Below are positions 24,101-31,260 of a stretch of DNA of 64,000 nucleotides, one piece after another. The position numbers were made by a program, and so were the translations under genes. Source of the stretch: Micrasema longulum (Eukaryota; Arthropoda; Insecta; Trichoptera; Brachycentridae). Each line of letters begins with the position of its first letter. Position 1 is the first letter of the stretch. The stretch covers positions 19,366 to 83,365 of the forward strand of contig JAGVSM010003489.1 of the NCBI GenBank assembly GCA_022494885.1. The letters run 5' to 3'. The notes below the pieces were generated by a model. That model was not told where the DNA came from. It worked only from the letters and a program-made list of their open reading frames with translations, and did no database searches.

Positions 24101-27100
24101 CGCGCGAAATGCCAGAGTAAAAAAAAAAGGCCTTTCTAATGATTATTTTTGTAAAACGCTCGCATGGTGAAACCTTAATGCACTCTAATCCAAATAATGA
24201 TAACAACTAAAAACGGGATGACAGTGGAAATACAATGAGACTTCTGGCATTTGCCTAACTTACCCCACGCTGTATAATAATGATTTATCAATAAATTTAA
24301 TTGCTTGATTTCGTTGAATCGTCATGTGCTCATGTAGAAAATATTTTCTGTGAAGTCCAATAACTCATATCTGTGTTTCCTCAGGTATCGGCAACATCCC
24401 CGACGCAGTTCTTGCTTCCCTGAAGAACCACAAGGACCTGGGCGTCCACTCGGAGATGTTCAGCGGAGGCGTCATCGACCTGGTCAACAAGGGTTGTATT
24501 ACCAACAACAAGAAGACTATCCACCGAGGACGCATGGTCGGATCCTTCCTCATTGGAACCAAAGCTCTCTACGACTTTGTTGACAACAATCCCTTCATTG
24601 GTAAGACTGATTGACTGAAAACAAAGGCGAAAGTCACCCGTCCGAGTGAATCGTCATATAAAAAATGTAACTTTAATTTTTTTCAACATAAAATTATTTT
24701 TACAAATACATACTAAAAAAAACAAACCTTTCTCATAAAAGAAGAAAAAAATACTTGATAAAACAGATTTCTGTTTAAAGAAAATAAATCAAATTTTTAC
24801 AACTGTCATTCAATGTTTCGAAAATGGCCAGTCTATTTTTGACGATGAAATAAGGTGAAAAGTAACAATTTTTAGCTAAAAGAAAGAAAAGTGGATTCAT
24901 GGTCATAAAATGACTTACAAAAGCTTTTTTCAAAAATAAATCTATTGGTGAATAAATTTTCTGTTTTTTTTTGTTAATTGATATTATTTTCTATCCTTTT
25001 GCAAGAATTTAATTCAGAGCCTAGCTTAAATAATGAGATCTAAGATTTTGAATCTCCTAAAACAAAAATTTCATTTGTTAATAAAATTATAAAACATGTA
25101 CAAATATTATTATTATACCATAAAAGACAATTTTAATTCAGTACTAAGAATTGTATGTTTTTCACACACTGAAAAACAATAAATAATAATTTAATCTCCA
25201 TTGTTTTGATTACAGAAATGTTGGAAGTTAACTATGTGAATAACGTAGGAGTGATCGCTAAGAATCCTCGCATGACGGCCATCAATTCCTGCATTGAGGT
25301 TGACCTCACAGGGCAAGTCAGCTCTGATTCTATTGGTAAGACTTTTACTTATATTTTGAAAATAAAAAAAACACTTTTCTTTCTATGTATAAATTACTTA
25401 AAATTCTAGTTATATGTTGACTGGTTTCCAAACTACCTCATCCCCAGAACTTACACTAACTTAGAATGATTTGTTTATTTATTAAAACTTCGAGTACAAA
25501 AATATTTGCACTTTGGCGGGCTTTTTTAAATATTTTTTTTTATAAATCTAAATTTTTTTTAAAATAAATTTATAAATCATATAACACAAAGTATTTTACA
25601 AGTATAAAGCTAGGGTTTCCTAGGACAGCGGTGCCCGTATCTTAACGGCCGTAGTGAACGGTGATGCGGTGGACAGTCGTCGTAACGGTGACCGGAAAGT
25701 GGTTTCCTAGAAAAATGGTGTTAACAACACCTTTAAAAAATAAAACCACTGTCTAGTCACCGTTACGACGGCTGTTCACGGCATCACCGTTCACTACGGC
25801 CGTTAAGATATAGTCACCGCTGTCCTAGGAAACCCTAGCTTTATGCATTGAATTACATTCCCAGGAGTTACAACAATTCAACTCAGGACATAAATAATAT
25901 TAACATGAAAAAAAAACATATATTGAGAACAACAAAGAAACAAAGCAAGTTTAGCACCTTTATAACTAAATATAGCACAACAATATATACGCTGAAAACC
26001 CTTTCTTACACAAGCAGAATAAATATATTTTTAAAAACGCTTTCAAAAATGAAGAAAGTGGTGAATCTACTAAGGGAAATAAAGTCGTTAACATCCCATG
26101 CCACGCAGACGATGCAGCCATAGTGATGATGAAAACATATCCATCTCAGTTAGTAAACTTCTGGATGCCTAAGAAATGTCGTATGGTACGATGAACACAT
26201 GATTATTGGAAACATGATTCGGATTTACAAAATGTGTGTCTTAGTAGTATCTTACATTCCCAAGTTAGTGCCGGACATTGGTAAAATAAACCAAAGTAGG
26301 ACACAAAATACCGAACACTCTTCTAGTGGAACGGAAGGCCTGTTGATGACTGTCAACAGGCCGGCTATTCCTAAAGAGTTTACAGTGGTTCTTCACAAGA
26401 GCAAATGCTAAGAAGTTCCTGATTGGCCCACTATTGAATGAATATCCCCCCTGATCCCAACCCTGAAAGAGCAAAAAATCCACTTTAAGAAATATAAACC
26501 CTGTACATGATCATCATCATCATTCCCTTTCCGCACCTAATGATGCATAGGGCACTGCACTGACACACCAATCGCAACATATCTTGGTCCTTTTTTTTGT
26601 TACATGAAGGTAAAGTGATCAGTCTTACGCTTCAGGTACCAGTCCAGGGACTATGAAATATTCTGGTGTGAAAACACTCTTTAAAAATAAATATTTCACA
26701 TCAACCATGCCGGGAATCAAACCCGAGACCTTTCACATGATAGGCAAACGCGTTGACCATTACACCACGTGGCCGATGATAAAATATTTCATATCAACCA
26801 TGTCGGGAATCTACCCGAGACCTCTCACGATAGGCAAATGCGCTGACCATTACACCACGAGGCCGATGATAAGCAAGGAAAATAATAAATGCAACTCCTA
26901 TCTAAAAAAAATAAAAATATCCAGCCAATCAAAAACGTGCTGGTCAAAAAATTACATGTAATAAATATGCATAAAAGCTTTACGTTGCTTTCTTTTGTTT
27001 ACTCCAACTGGTGTAAGAGCTTCCTGGATCAACCATCTAAAATTCTAAACAATGGTTGAAGCTTTACTTATTTAATATATTTTAAGATTATTTTAATGAC

Positions 27101-28489
27101 AACCAGTGTCTCTAATTATAATTTTTTATTACTTTTTCTTACCCCTCTTGAACGGCATACACTTTGCCTCTGCGCATTTAATTTTTTTACCAACAATATG
27201 TATGTGATTTATTGAGAAATGCATTTTCAGGTACCCGCATGTACTCCGGATTTGGTGGTCAGGTAGACTTCATCCGAGGAGCTGCGGAAGGATTTGACGG
27301 TCTGGGGAAACCGATCATTGCACTTCCCTCTTCCACCAGCCGTGGGGAATCTAAGATAGTGCCGACACTCAAACCGGGCAAGTGCAATTTATAAAATAAA
27401 TATTTAAGTGTATATATAGATTGATAACCGGTTTCATTGCTCTCGCGGCATCCTCAGACTGATATTGTTTTAACGGAGTTTAAAATATATGTATACTTAT
27501 GGAATTACACTGACTATGTTTTTCACAGAGAGTAAAATACAAACTCTGTTGGCTTATGTATAAGCCGCTGCACACTCTACTCTGGAATATCTAAAAGAAC
27601 TATCCATTCCAGATAATCTAGCTAACAAATGTCTTACGCTCGGATCAATGAAAGCATGCACCCCTTTCTCGAAACTGTTTATAAAAACTTATGTCTTTCT
27701 TCAGTTTTGCATATTTATTTATTTTACTTTTTGTACATTATGTTATTTGTACATTGCCGATACGCGAGATAACCAATCGTCTTGTTGGAACTACATATTG
27801 TTAAAATACGTATCTTCCAATTTAAGTCACAAAAATTGGTTATCATCGATCTTACCTCTCGCCGTTGACAGTTATGTCGGTGCCAGCTTCGTTATGTCAA
27901 TGACTTTGCCGGACCAAAATCCACTTTAAACAGTGACTTTTGCAACCGATCGATCTCATGTGAATCGCTGTCTCCCCAAATGCAACAATTTTGCTTGTTT
28001 ACATAGCCATTCCTCCAAAAATGGGCCTTGCTGCTGAAGATGCTTTGTACACCATATCACGTAGTGCACGGAACGTACCTAGAACTGAGCACTCATTTTG
28101 ATACTTCAGTGATTTGCACTTGTTAGGCAATACTGTAATTTTCCATAATGATTTGCTCATTATCAATTATTATAACCTCGAAATTTGACAGCTGTATCTT
28201 TACTATTGGAAAATCAAAGAATATGGGGTCCAGTCTCTCAAATTCAAGCGCTAATATCCTATTCAGTTTAAATATCTGCTAATTATTGTATATTTTTATT
28301 TCAGGTGCGGGAGTCGTGACAACCCGAGCCCACGTGCACTACGTGGCAACCGAGTACGGTATTGCCATGCTGTTTGGCCGCTCACTGCGTCAGCGTGCCC
28401 ACGCTCTCATCAACATCGCCCATCCCGACCACCGCGAGGCTCTGGAGAAGGCCGCCTTCGAACGCCTCAAAGTCATGCCCTCGCCTTAG
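2927..28489 (+). CDS. Acetyl-CoA hydrolase / 4-hydroxybutyrate CoA-transferase-like enzyme, nine exons
   Basis: Spliced protein of 480 residues; exons 2927-3119, 19254-19416, 20912-21050, 21701-21791, 23830-24018, 24385-24600, 25216-25335, 27231-27377 and 28305-28489 join in one frame. It resembles family I CoA-transferases (acetyl-CoA hydrolase N- and C-terminal domains), which move CoA between acyl-CoA and acetate or 4-hydroxybutyrate. Visible landmarks: GGNVRKAV near residue 125, DGATLQMGIGNIPDAV near 253-267, GVHSEMF at 278-284 (E282 is my candidate for the catalytic glutamate that forms the glutamyl-CoA intermediate), INSCIEVDLTGQ at 353-364, YSGFGGQVDF near 375-384, and AHVHYVATEYG in the last exon. 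The first ~40 residues are rich in K/R/S/N without acid residues, as in a mitochondrial presequence. Length suits insect homologues (Drosophila CG7920 type). The exact substrate cannot be told from sequence. No frameshift or stop is seen, so the gene looks intact. Confidence 0.95.
3120..3974. other. Start of the 16-kb intron 1; no element recognised
   Basis: Moderately GC-containing intron DNA after the exon 1 donor. No open frame with a known family and no clear inverted repeat. It could hold first-intron regulatory sites, but none can be named. Confidence 0.4.
3975..4475 (-). mobile_element. RTE-like LINE C-terminal fragment
   Basis: On the minus strand it codes MRSLRRICGKTMYD, then IDRIKKGVLRWFGHVERID and KRGRPRKTWHDQV. 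LRWFGHVxRM and GRPRKTW are hallmarks of the C-terminus of RTE-clade LINEs. The reading frame 4376-3978 is intact but the element is 5'-truncated. Three more copies lie at 16790, 19545 and 35495. Confidence 0.85.
4890..5260 (+). repeat. Dispersed repeat family W, copy 1
   Basis: Pattern: GCGCGGTAAAAATT, then AAAGTTTCTCGAGAATGTACG, a block TTGAACGACATCACT, and GGAGTAATTTTAGAAATACG. Related copies lie near 6400 (-), 31015 (-), 36095 (+) and 41075 (+). No coding potential; probably a non-autonomous DNA element. Confidence 0.6.
5374..6020. mobile_element. TIR element, family 'GGGCCCCGATT' copy 2
   Basis: 647 bp from GGGCCCCGATTTCAATGGGA to its inverse ATTGTAATCGGGGCCC. Internal sequence (GAAAAATCTTATGGTACTTT, AAACTGGTCAAA) is shared with the copy that begins at 63570, so this is the best full-length reference copy here. 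Confidence 0.85.
6400..6690 (-). repeat. Dispersed repeat family W, copy 2
   Basis: Minus-strand relative of the 4890 copy: shares TTATCAGCGCTATG, GATGAGTTTTGCTGATTCAT, GACGTCATGCAAAGTA-like blocks and a trailing T-rich segment. Confidence 0.55.
6691..8355. other. Intron 1 stretch with a GC-richer island; no gene recognised
   Basis: 6691-7400 is AT-rich without a recognisable element. About 7440-7915 is clearly richer in GC and CpG (many GCGC/CGCG words) and carries short frames on both strands, none resembling a known protein. 7916-8355 returns to AT-rich DNA. The island could be an old element or a regulatory region. Confidence 0.4.
8358..9100 (-). mobile_element. LINE 3' end with reverse-transcriptase tail
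   Basis: On the minus strand 9082-8744 codes a 112-residue tail with HNYNTRYSNRDLIL and YYVGKKVHNFLPESWK, the H-NTR ... KxxNxLP pattern of jockey/CR1-like LINE C-termini. It is followed (8743-8400) by a 3'UTR and an (AATA)n-like tail near 8380-8360, so orientation is minus and the copy is 5'-truncated. A CA/TA-rich microsatellite lies inside the 3'UTR. Confidence 0.75.
8570..8665. repeat. TA/CA-rich microsatellite
   Basis: Imperfect run of ACAT, ATAT and ACAC units. Confidence 0.85.
9160..9509. mobile_element. Foldback MITE, family 'CCCTGTCACATCC' copy A
   Basis: Outer inverted repeats of about 70 bp (TTTAAACCCTGTCACATCCG ... CGGATGTGACAGGGTTTAAT) enclose an inner palindrome, AAATGGTTGCTTACTTCTGC at about 9290 and its inverse near 9378-9397. 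The centre is GC-rich. No protein. Copies B-F lie near 12053, 15287, 32353, 32752 and 43103. Confidence 0.9.
9780..10090 (+). repeat. Dispersed repeat family S, copy 1
   Basis: Contains AATCTCACCCGCATAAATAA, ACACAGTGTGTAAAGTGGCC, AGCCCTGTAGATGCCTAGAC and ends in CATCTCTGTTGTAATATGTT. Full or partial copies lie near 21825, 22010, 28765, 42720 and 49375. Non-coding; probably a SINE or LINE 3' region. Confidence 0.75.
10091..10895. other. Intron 1 stretch, no gene seen
   Basis: AT-rich. About 10480-10560 resembles a transposon edge (GGTAGATCGCACGGGCTCAG, ACCACCACTGCTATAGACTA), but no partner end was found. Confidence 0.35.
10899..11899. mobile_element. Non-autonomous DNA transposon with ends GGCCGGTTGCATC
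   Basis: Begins GGCCGGTTGCATCAAAGTT and ends AAAAGTT-like DNA then GTCGATGCAACCGGCC. Both subterminal regions are rich in TTAAGTTAAAGTT words, in opposite orientation. The flanks read TAAG on the left and, one base beyond the right end, TAAG again. About 1.0 kb with no transposase. A perfect hairpin sits inside at 11638-11687. Confidence 0.7.
11638..11687. repeat. Perfect 23-bp hairpin
   Basis: GATCTGTGAAAAGTTGCACA.. at 11638-11660 and its exact inverse at 11665-11687 with a 4-base AACA loop, inside the element at 10899-11899. Confidence 0.95.
12053..12662. mobile_element. Foldback MITE, family 'CCCTGTCACATCC' copy B
   Basis: Same outer and inner inverted repeats as copy A, but about 270 bp of extra DNA (roughly 12300-12570) sits between the inner palindrome and the right arm. 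It is either a longer ancestral form or an insertion. Confidence 0.85.
12663..13228. other. Intron 1 stretch with a weak LINE 3' relic
   Basis: 12663-12790 resembles the LINE 3' segment seen at 20340 and 23340 (GCAATGGTCTCTTCCCTTAG). The rest is AT-rich with nothing recognised. Confidence 0.4.
13231..13987. mobile_element. MITE with perfect 20-bp TIRs and TA duplication
   Basis: GAATTAAGAATAGTCCAGAA at 13231-13250 is repeated in perfect inverse at 13968-13987. TA lies immediately outside both ends (13229-13230 and 13988-13989), as in Tc1/mariner insertions. The 757-bp element has no long frame, so it is non-autonomous. No second copy was seen in the window. Confidence 0.88.
14200..14660 (+). 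repeat. Dispersed repeat family V, copy 1
   Basis: Shares ATTAAAATATATGAAATGGA, ATTCAATAAAAATACG and ACGTATTAGGGGCGTGG with a second copy at 40650-41070. Non-coding. Confidence 0.65.
14661..15285. other. Intron 1 stretch with a tRNA-like SINE relic
   Basis: Mostly AT-rich. At about 15017-15085 the words CCATGGTGTAGTGGCCAAGG and ATTACCGGTGAAATAGC suggest a decayed tRNA-type promoter head. No gene. Confidence 0.35.
15287..15375 (+). mobile_element. Foldback MITE, family 'CCCTGTCACATCC' copy C (one arm)
   Basis: Only the left outer arm remains (TTAAACCCTGTCACACCCGA ... ATATTGGCACATTAGA). It is cut off just before the GGGCCCC element at 15389. Confidence 0.75.
15389..16566. mobile_element. TIR element, family 'GGGCCCCGATT' copy 3, interrupted by a solo LTR
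   Basis: Left arm at 15389 and right arm ending GGGCCC at 16566 belong to the same family. An internal rearranged arm lies near 15555. The body is broken at 15677 by an LTR flanked by TTACC on both sides. Confidence 0.8.
15682..16446. mobile_element. Solo LTR 1 (765 bp)
   Basis: Starts TGTAACGGACGG and ends CTTGTACAGTACA (TG..CA). It is flanked by the direct repeat TTACC (15677-15681 and 16447-16451), and removing it restores the host MITE sequence. It is GC-richer than its surroundings. Inside are AATAAA (15765 and 16143), TATAAT (16122) and a hairpin AGGCCCT/AGGGCCT at 15841-15857. No internal retroviral-type genes, so it is an LTR-LTR recombination remnant. Confidence 0.85.
16790..17190 (-). 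mobile_element. RTE-like LINE C-terminal fragment, decayed
   Basis: Minus-strand DNA parallels the copy at 3975-4475 (TTGGACACGCGGAGCGAATG is the inverse of the WFGHVERMD region), but frames are broken. Confidence 0.7.
17295..18960 (-). pseudogene. Mariner-like transposase relic split by a MITE
   Basis: Read from 18960 leftward: MERWTAEQRAYAIEAYLTN (N-terminal helix-turn-helix start), ENWVAQFTASAINKPEPGPR and STVLGI. After the inserted element at 18058-18625 it resumes with STLRTILKKKLKFHP, FFSDEAHFHID (first catalytic Asp region), KKVTVWCAVSARCIIGP, and ends FLWDYLKSFVYKNQPASI with DNIRSEM. Several stops and frameshifts are present. This is the mariner group whose full proteins have a WGYLKxxVY C-terminus. 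It is inactive, in intron 1 of the CoA-transferase gene. Confidence 0.85.
18058..18625 (+). mobile_element. MITE family X, copy 1 (about 568 bp)
   Basis: Ends are inverted: CC(A/T)GTAGCTCAATCACAAA and TTTGTAATTGAGCTACTGG, extending through CTATCGxCGTGCT. The inside shares GCGATCACAATGAACAATAA, CATAAGTCAACGCG, CTATGGCGACTGCTTTTCTT, TTTACACCGGTGAAATTCAA and GGTGTTCACGGATGTTCCAT with copies at 31558, 33516, 34721 and 53715. Non-coding. It is inserted in the mariner relic. Confidence 0.88.
19030..19190. repeat. Foldback repeat with ACCGGTAGACATAGAAAAG arms, copy 1
   Basis: About 60-bp inverted arms (CTTTTCTATGTCTACCGGTT ... AACCGGTAGACATAGAAAAG) around a short loop. The right arm reads LTKRRVRLETGR-like sequence, as seen at ends of Penelope-like elements. 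It lies 64 bp before exon 2. A second copy with a longer loop is at 42242-42597. Confidence 0.8.
19254..19416 (+). CDS. CoA-transferase gene exon 2
   Basis: Codes residues 65-118 after a TTTCCAG acceptor. It holds the family's VFVQGAAATP segment and an unusual run of three cysteines and two histidines (CLQCITVCHMH). Donor GTAACT, phase 2. It lies 16.1 kb from exon 1, just after a foldback repeat. Confidence 0.95.
19545..19815 (+). mobile_element. RTE-like LINE C-terminal fragment, decayed
   Basis: Plus-strand relative of the 35495 copy: AGGTGCACAAATGTCGAGAT, GTCGACAAAATCAAGAAAGG, GAGCGAATGGACAGCGAAAG and GCAGAAAGCGAGGAAGACCG, with broken frames. In intron 2. Confidence 0.75.
19816..20330. 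other. Very AT-rich intron 2 DNA
   Basis: Runs of A/T with repeated CAAAATAATCAAAACAATAT-like words. Nothing recognised. Confidence 0.4.
20335..20665 (-). mobile_element. LINE 3' fragment (jockey-like), copy 1
   Basis: The minus strand codes GRRSQQNARTRFSHNLNYLI and FARRHFSHIVPRVFNVL, a LINE reverse-transcriptase C-terminus. A related copy is at 22525-23680. Confidence 0.65.
20912..21050 (+). CDS. CoA-transferase gene exon 3
   Basis: Codes residues 119-165 after a TTTCCAG acceptor. Holds FMGGNVRKAVSEGRGD, the CoA-transferase N-terminal domain signature. Ends in CAG|GTATAC, phase 0. Confidence 0.95.
21535..21690 (-). repeat. LINE 3'UTR fragment in intron 3
   Basis: TTATTTATTTATTTAACTTT followed by TGTACATAATGTTATTTGTA and a GGCGGGCAATTTCTTCC block, inverse of LINE 3'UTRs. 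A copy of the same tail is at 27710-27800. It ends only a few bases before exon 4. Confidence 0.55.
21701..21791 (+). CDS. CoA-transferase gene exon 4
   Basis: Codes residues 166-195 after a TTGTAG acceptor. Holds VSPPDAHGYCSLGTSVD, a highly conserved block of the family. Donor G|GTAAGG, phase 1. Confidence 0.95.
21825..22115 (+). repeat. Dispersed repeat family S, two partial copies
   Basis: Fragments of the repeat at 9780 occur at about 21830-21905 and 22010-22115 (GTCATAAGCCCTGTAAATGC; AGTGTGTAAAGTGGCCACTT). In intron 4. Confidence 0.65.
22525..23680 (-). mobile_element. LINE 3' fragment (jockey-like), copy 2, interrupted by a solo LTR
   Basis: Sequence like the 20335 copy (TATACAGTGG, then CTATAAAATCCAGTTGTGGA and AACCTCGTATGGGCATTCTG) is split at AGTGG by a 783-bp LTR. 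Minus-strand orientation, frames decayed. Confidence 0.7.
22551..23333. mobile_element. Solo LTR 2 (783 bp)
   Basis: Starts TGTTCCGGACACGCG and ends GTAACGCGTACGTTCCA (TG..CA, with inverted CGCG-containing tips). It is flanked by AGTGG on both sides (22546-22550 and 23334-23338). Shares a layout with solo LTR 1: a GCCCCGGT segment, an AATAAA (22685), a GGCCCT/AGGGCT hairpin (22808-22823), TATAAT (22985) and AATAAA (23007). GC-rich. Its 134-codon frame resembles no known protein. Confidence 0.83.
23830..24018 (+). CDS. CoA-transferase gene exon 5
   Basis: Codes residues 196-258 after a TTTGCAG acceptor. Starts QVNPNMPRTFGDG and ends in GATLQM. Donor G|GTAATT, phase 1. Confidence 0.95.
24385..24600 (+). 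CDS. CoA-transferase gene exon 6
   Basis: Codes residues 259-330 after a TCCTCAG acceptor. Holds GIGNIPDAVLASL and GVHSEMF with candidate catalytic E282, then NKGCITNNKK. Donor G|GTAAGA, phase 1. Confidence 0.96.
24601..25215. other. Intron 6, AT-rich, no element recognised
   Basis: Plain AT-rich intron DNA between GTAAGA and GATTACAG. No open frame of interest. Confidence 0.6.
25216..25335 (+). CDS. CoA-transferase gene exon 7
   Basis: Codes residues 331-370 after a GATTACAG acceptor. Holds VNYVNNVGVIAKNPRMTAIN and CIEVDLTGQVSSDSI. Donor G|GTAAGA, phase 1. Confidence 0.95.
25608..25840. mobile_element. Foldback MITE 'AGCTAGGGTTTCC', copy 1 (233 bp)
   Basis: Nearly the whole element is an inverted repeat: arms of about 100 bp run from AGCTAGGGTTTCCTAGGACA through TCTTAACGGCCGTAGTGAAC to a short AT-rich loop. 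Flanked by TAA (left) and TTA (right), an imperfect 3-bp duplication. A better copy is at 60067-60309. In intron 7. Confidence 0.92.
25850..26500. other. Intron 7 DNA, no gene seen
   Basis: AT-rich start, then less AT-rich DNA with short frames. A small inverted pair (ACGGAAGGCCTGTTGATGAC / GTCAACAGGCCG) lies near 26330-26362. Nothing matches a known family. Confidence 0.4.
26502..26870 (-). mobile_element. tRNA-derived SINE with a doubled head
   Basis: Minus strand: the tRNA-like head GGCCTCGTGGTGTAATGGTC...GGGTTxxATTCCCGxCATG occurs twice in tandem (about 26870-26800 and 26780-26700). A body follows with TGGACTGGTACCTGAAGC, the CCCTATGCATCATTAGGTGC block and a (GAT)n tail near 26510. A-box and B-box motifs are those of RNA polymerase III promoters. 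Confidence 0.85.
26871..27230. other. Intron 7 end, no element recognised
   Basis: AT-rich DNA leading to the exon 8 acceptor. Confidence 0.5.
27231..27377 (+). CDS. CoA-transferase gene exon 8 (followed by a GC donor)
   Basis: Codes residues 371-419 after a TTTTCAG acceptor. Holds YSGFGGQVDFIRGAAEG. It must end at 27377 with CCG G|GCAAGT: that keeps KPG|AGVV in frame with exon 9, whereas the nearby GT (27382) would shift the frame. This is the consensus form of a GC-AG intron donor. Confidence 0.92.
27700..28180 (-). pseudogene. Mariner-family transposase relic in intron 8
   Basis: The minus strand reads AHFWRNGYVNKQNCCIWGD, then DITVNGER and, after a one-base shift, RSMITNF. These match the region around the first catalytic Asp and beyond of mariner/maT-type transposases. 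Several stops and frameshifts; no ends found. A LINE tail (27710-27770) adjoins it. Confidence 0.7.
28305..28489 (+). CDS. CoA-transferase gene exon 9 (last)
   Basis: Codes residues 420-480 after an ATTTCAG acceptor. Holds VVTTRAHVHYVATEYGIA and ends LKVMPSP plus TAG, the normal C-terminus of animal members. No canonical AATAAA was seen in the next 150 bases; an ATAAAA lies near 28590. Confidence 0.96.
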
Positions 28490-30175
28490 GCCGATAAGTG
28501 CAACGCATCTTAGGAATTAAACTAGGCATATACGCAAGTTGTAATGAGAAAGTTTAGTGCCACCAGAAATTGTATTTTTAAATTGTCGCATAAAATATTA
28601 GTACGAATACGGTTGTCGTCTCCTCGCAGATGCGAGGTCAGGGTTCGAACCCCGCTCTACTACACCATCATCATCAAACCCTAATCGGCATCATACATCA
28701 AACCTGATGATGGACTAGTAATGTGATCCGAAACGACTGTACATCTGAGTTCCTTGAAAATCTAAGAAATTCAATTCCATATTCCCTTCTGAAAACGGCT
28801 TTACATCTCTGTTATAATATACAGTGGAACTTCTATATATGTTATTAATGTGTCTCGGCGGTCTAATGATTATATAACATGACTAATATAAAGTCAATTT
28901 TTCCTGTAAGGATCAACCAAAATTCAATTAATCTGTTCATATTTCCTTTATTGTATTATATATATATATATATAATATATATATGTATAGTGGAAAAGGA
29001 GGAAGGTTCTCAAAAAGTTATGGCTTTAAAAATACAAATCGTTGTTTATGGTTTGCATGTAAAAATCAAAACCCTTAAATCATTGTGTCGAATAATTAAA
29101 AAAATAATAAAAATTGTTTCGGAAAGCATTAAACTTTCTCATTCAAATACCACTGACACAAATTGTGGGCGTCCTTTATCGAAAAAACTAGAAAAAATCA
29201 ATGGTCTGCTATGCTAAAAATCATATGTTTGGTAATTTAAAAAATACATTATGGTTTAGGTATGTATTTGCATGCTAGATAAATGTGTTTTACTACTGGT
29301 AATATTGTTGATTCAATTTGATTTTTTAAATTTATTTATTTAAAAAATAAATATGTTATTTGATTCATTTTTATAATTTAACCTTTATATTTCTATGCAT
29401 AAACCGATAGTATAATGCTCTGAATATTTTTTTCAAGTAAATGTTTTATTAAATTAATAAATATTGAAATAATTTTTGGATTGGACATTTTATAGTTGTT
29501 CTCAGCCCCGTGTGGTAGATTTTCTCAGAATCAATAATATTTTGAGAAAATATTTTATCAATTTCTAAAATGAAAAAATAACGCCAGAATTTGAGAATAA
29601 ATATTTTAACAAATGCTGGGCGTTACCCATTCAGTACATTTGCTCAAATTTCTGTTTGAAATTTGATTGTTAATTAAAATAATTTAATTGTTTAACTTTT
29701 CAATTATGTAATATTAGACAGTTAAAATATTAAAAAAAAGAAGCTCGTTTGGTTCCTAGAACTGTTGTGATTTTAATTATTTACATAGAATGCTCTAGAA
29801 CGCTCCATAGAATTACATACTGACAATACTTGTACAAATGTTCCAAGTTTTGAAGAACAGCCTGAGAAAAATGTTTGATACATAATTAAATTTTGCATTA
29901 TATAAGATAATAATTGAATATATTGGTTGTAATATAGAGGATATAAAATAAATACCCTCATTGTATTTAAATACTTGAAGCATTGTTGTGTATGTAATTT
30001 ACAAAATGCAATAAAACATTTACAAGTATTTTTCATTGTTTTATTTCTAGACCTCTTATTTATTTTTTACGAGAGATTGAACAGTCCGGGCCGAGATTGC
30101 CATACTTCCTATGAGTTGAGGGCTGGAATATGAAGATAACATAAACAAAAACTCGCCATGTAGTCGGCGCACAAC
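28490..30175. other. Region downstream of the CoA-transferase gene
   Basis: Holds the 3'UTR, a tRNA-like head (about 28625-28665, GGTTCGAACCCCGC), a partial family S repeat (28765-28815) and a TA microsatellite (28955-28987). The rest is AT-rich. Frames of 60-110 codons here are low-complexity and resemble nothing known. Confidence 0.45.
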
Positions 30176-30177
30176 AT

Positions 30178-30265
30178 TTCATCATCATCATCCTCTACCC
30201 ACACCCAGTGGTGCATAGGGCACAGTATTAGTGCTCTAATAGCAATGTATATGGATCAATTTATT
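30178..30265 (-). mobile_element. tRNA-derived SINE tail fragment
   Basis: (CAT)n followed by CCACACCCAGTGGTGCATAG, the inverse of the SINE 3' end. Confidence 0.6.
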
Positions 30266-30385
30266 TTCTAAAAAAATATTTCTTAAGTTTGCTTATATTA
30301 CAATACAAAATGGTATATAAGCTAATATTTACACTTATTTTAATTTCATCCAAATAGTTTCAGTAATATAATGATAATGAATTTT

Positions 30386-30905
30386 TTTTTATCTAGCACT
30401 ATCTTATTATTGAAGTATTTGGGCATTCGATTGTTAAAAAATTGAAATATAAAAACAAGTATATTATAAACATCAGTCTCTTTTTTATTGCTATCCAATT
30501 AAGATCTTCTCGCAATTTTTCTATTTTATTACACCTACTTTTTTTGAACACTATTCTCATGGCTCTATTTTGAAGTATTTTCAATTTATTTAAATTTCCG
30601 GCATTGGCTAAAAATAATACTGTTGAGCAATTAATTTATATGTGGAATGATTATAGTTTTATATATATATAAAACTAAACTTTTATATATTTATATAAAA
30701 CTCATATGAGTTCCGCAGTATTTCTATATAATTTATTTCTCAATCTACCGAGAAAGTATATTTTTTTAATAACGTGCTTGAAGTTTGCATTTATAGTTAA
30801 TTTTAAGTCTAATATTTTACCCAAATGCTTCATTTCATCCACTTTCTCAACAGTTTCACCATCTATATATACATTCATTATTATGCTACATATTTTACTA
30901 GATGG
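30386..30905 (-). mobile_element. LINE reverse-transcriptase C-terminal fragment (CR1/jockey-like)
   Basis: The minus strand reads DEMKHLGKILDLKLTINANF and IKKIYFLGRLRNKLYRNT, then LKILQNRAMRIVFKK and LREDLNWIAIKKRLMF, the classic K-LG-xLD ... LQNRAxRIIxK ... LxWLxIxxR order. Frames are broken between blocks. Confidence 0.8.
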
Positions 30906-31014
30906 AAGGTAAGGTGATTACGCTACAGCTGCCAGTCCAGGGACAATGAGGAAGTTCAGGGGTTTAATTATATTTTTTATTTGTTAATAGACTATCAAAC
31001 TAAACCAAAAAATG

Positions 31015-31260
31015 TTTTAAATAATTTTATGTGTTGTATTATCAGCGCTGTTTTTTTTAAGTTTTGTCTTTTTTAAATTACTCCGCCTGTGATATCGCAA
31101 GTTTACTTCGGCGAGTTATCTTGATTGGTGAGTTAGTTTCCCGGTAAACGGAAAGCCATCACGATACTCTATCACTGGTTGATTTCAGAGAACTAGTGAC
31201 GTCGTTCAAAGTATTTCATTTTTATTAAAATATACATTTATATTTCATACATTTTTGTGA
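31015..31260 (-). repeat. Dispersed repeat family W, copy 3
   Basis: Minus-strand relative of the 4890 copy (ATTATCAGCGCTG, GATATCGCAAGTTTACTTCG, GTGACGTCGTTCAAAGTATT). Confidence 0.55.
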
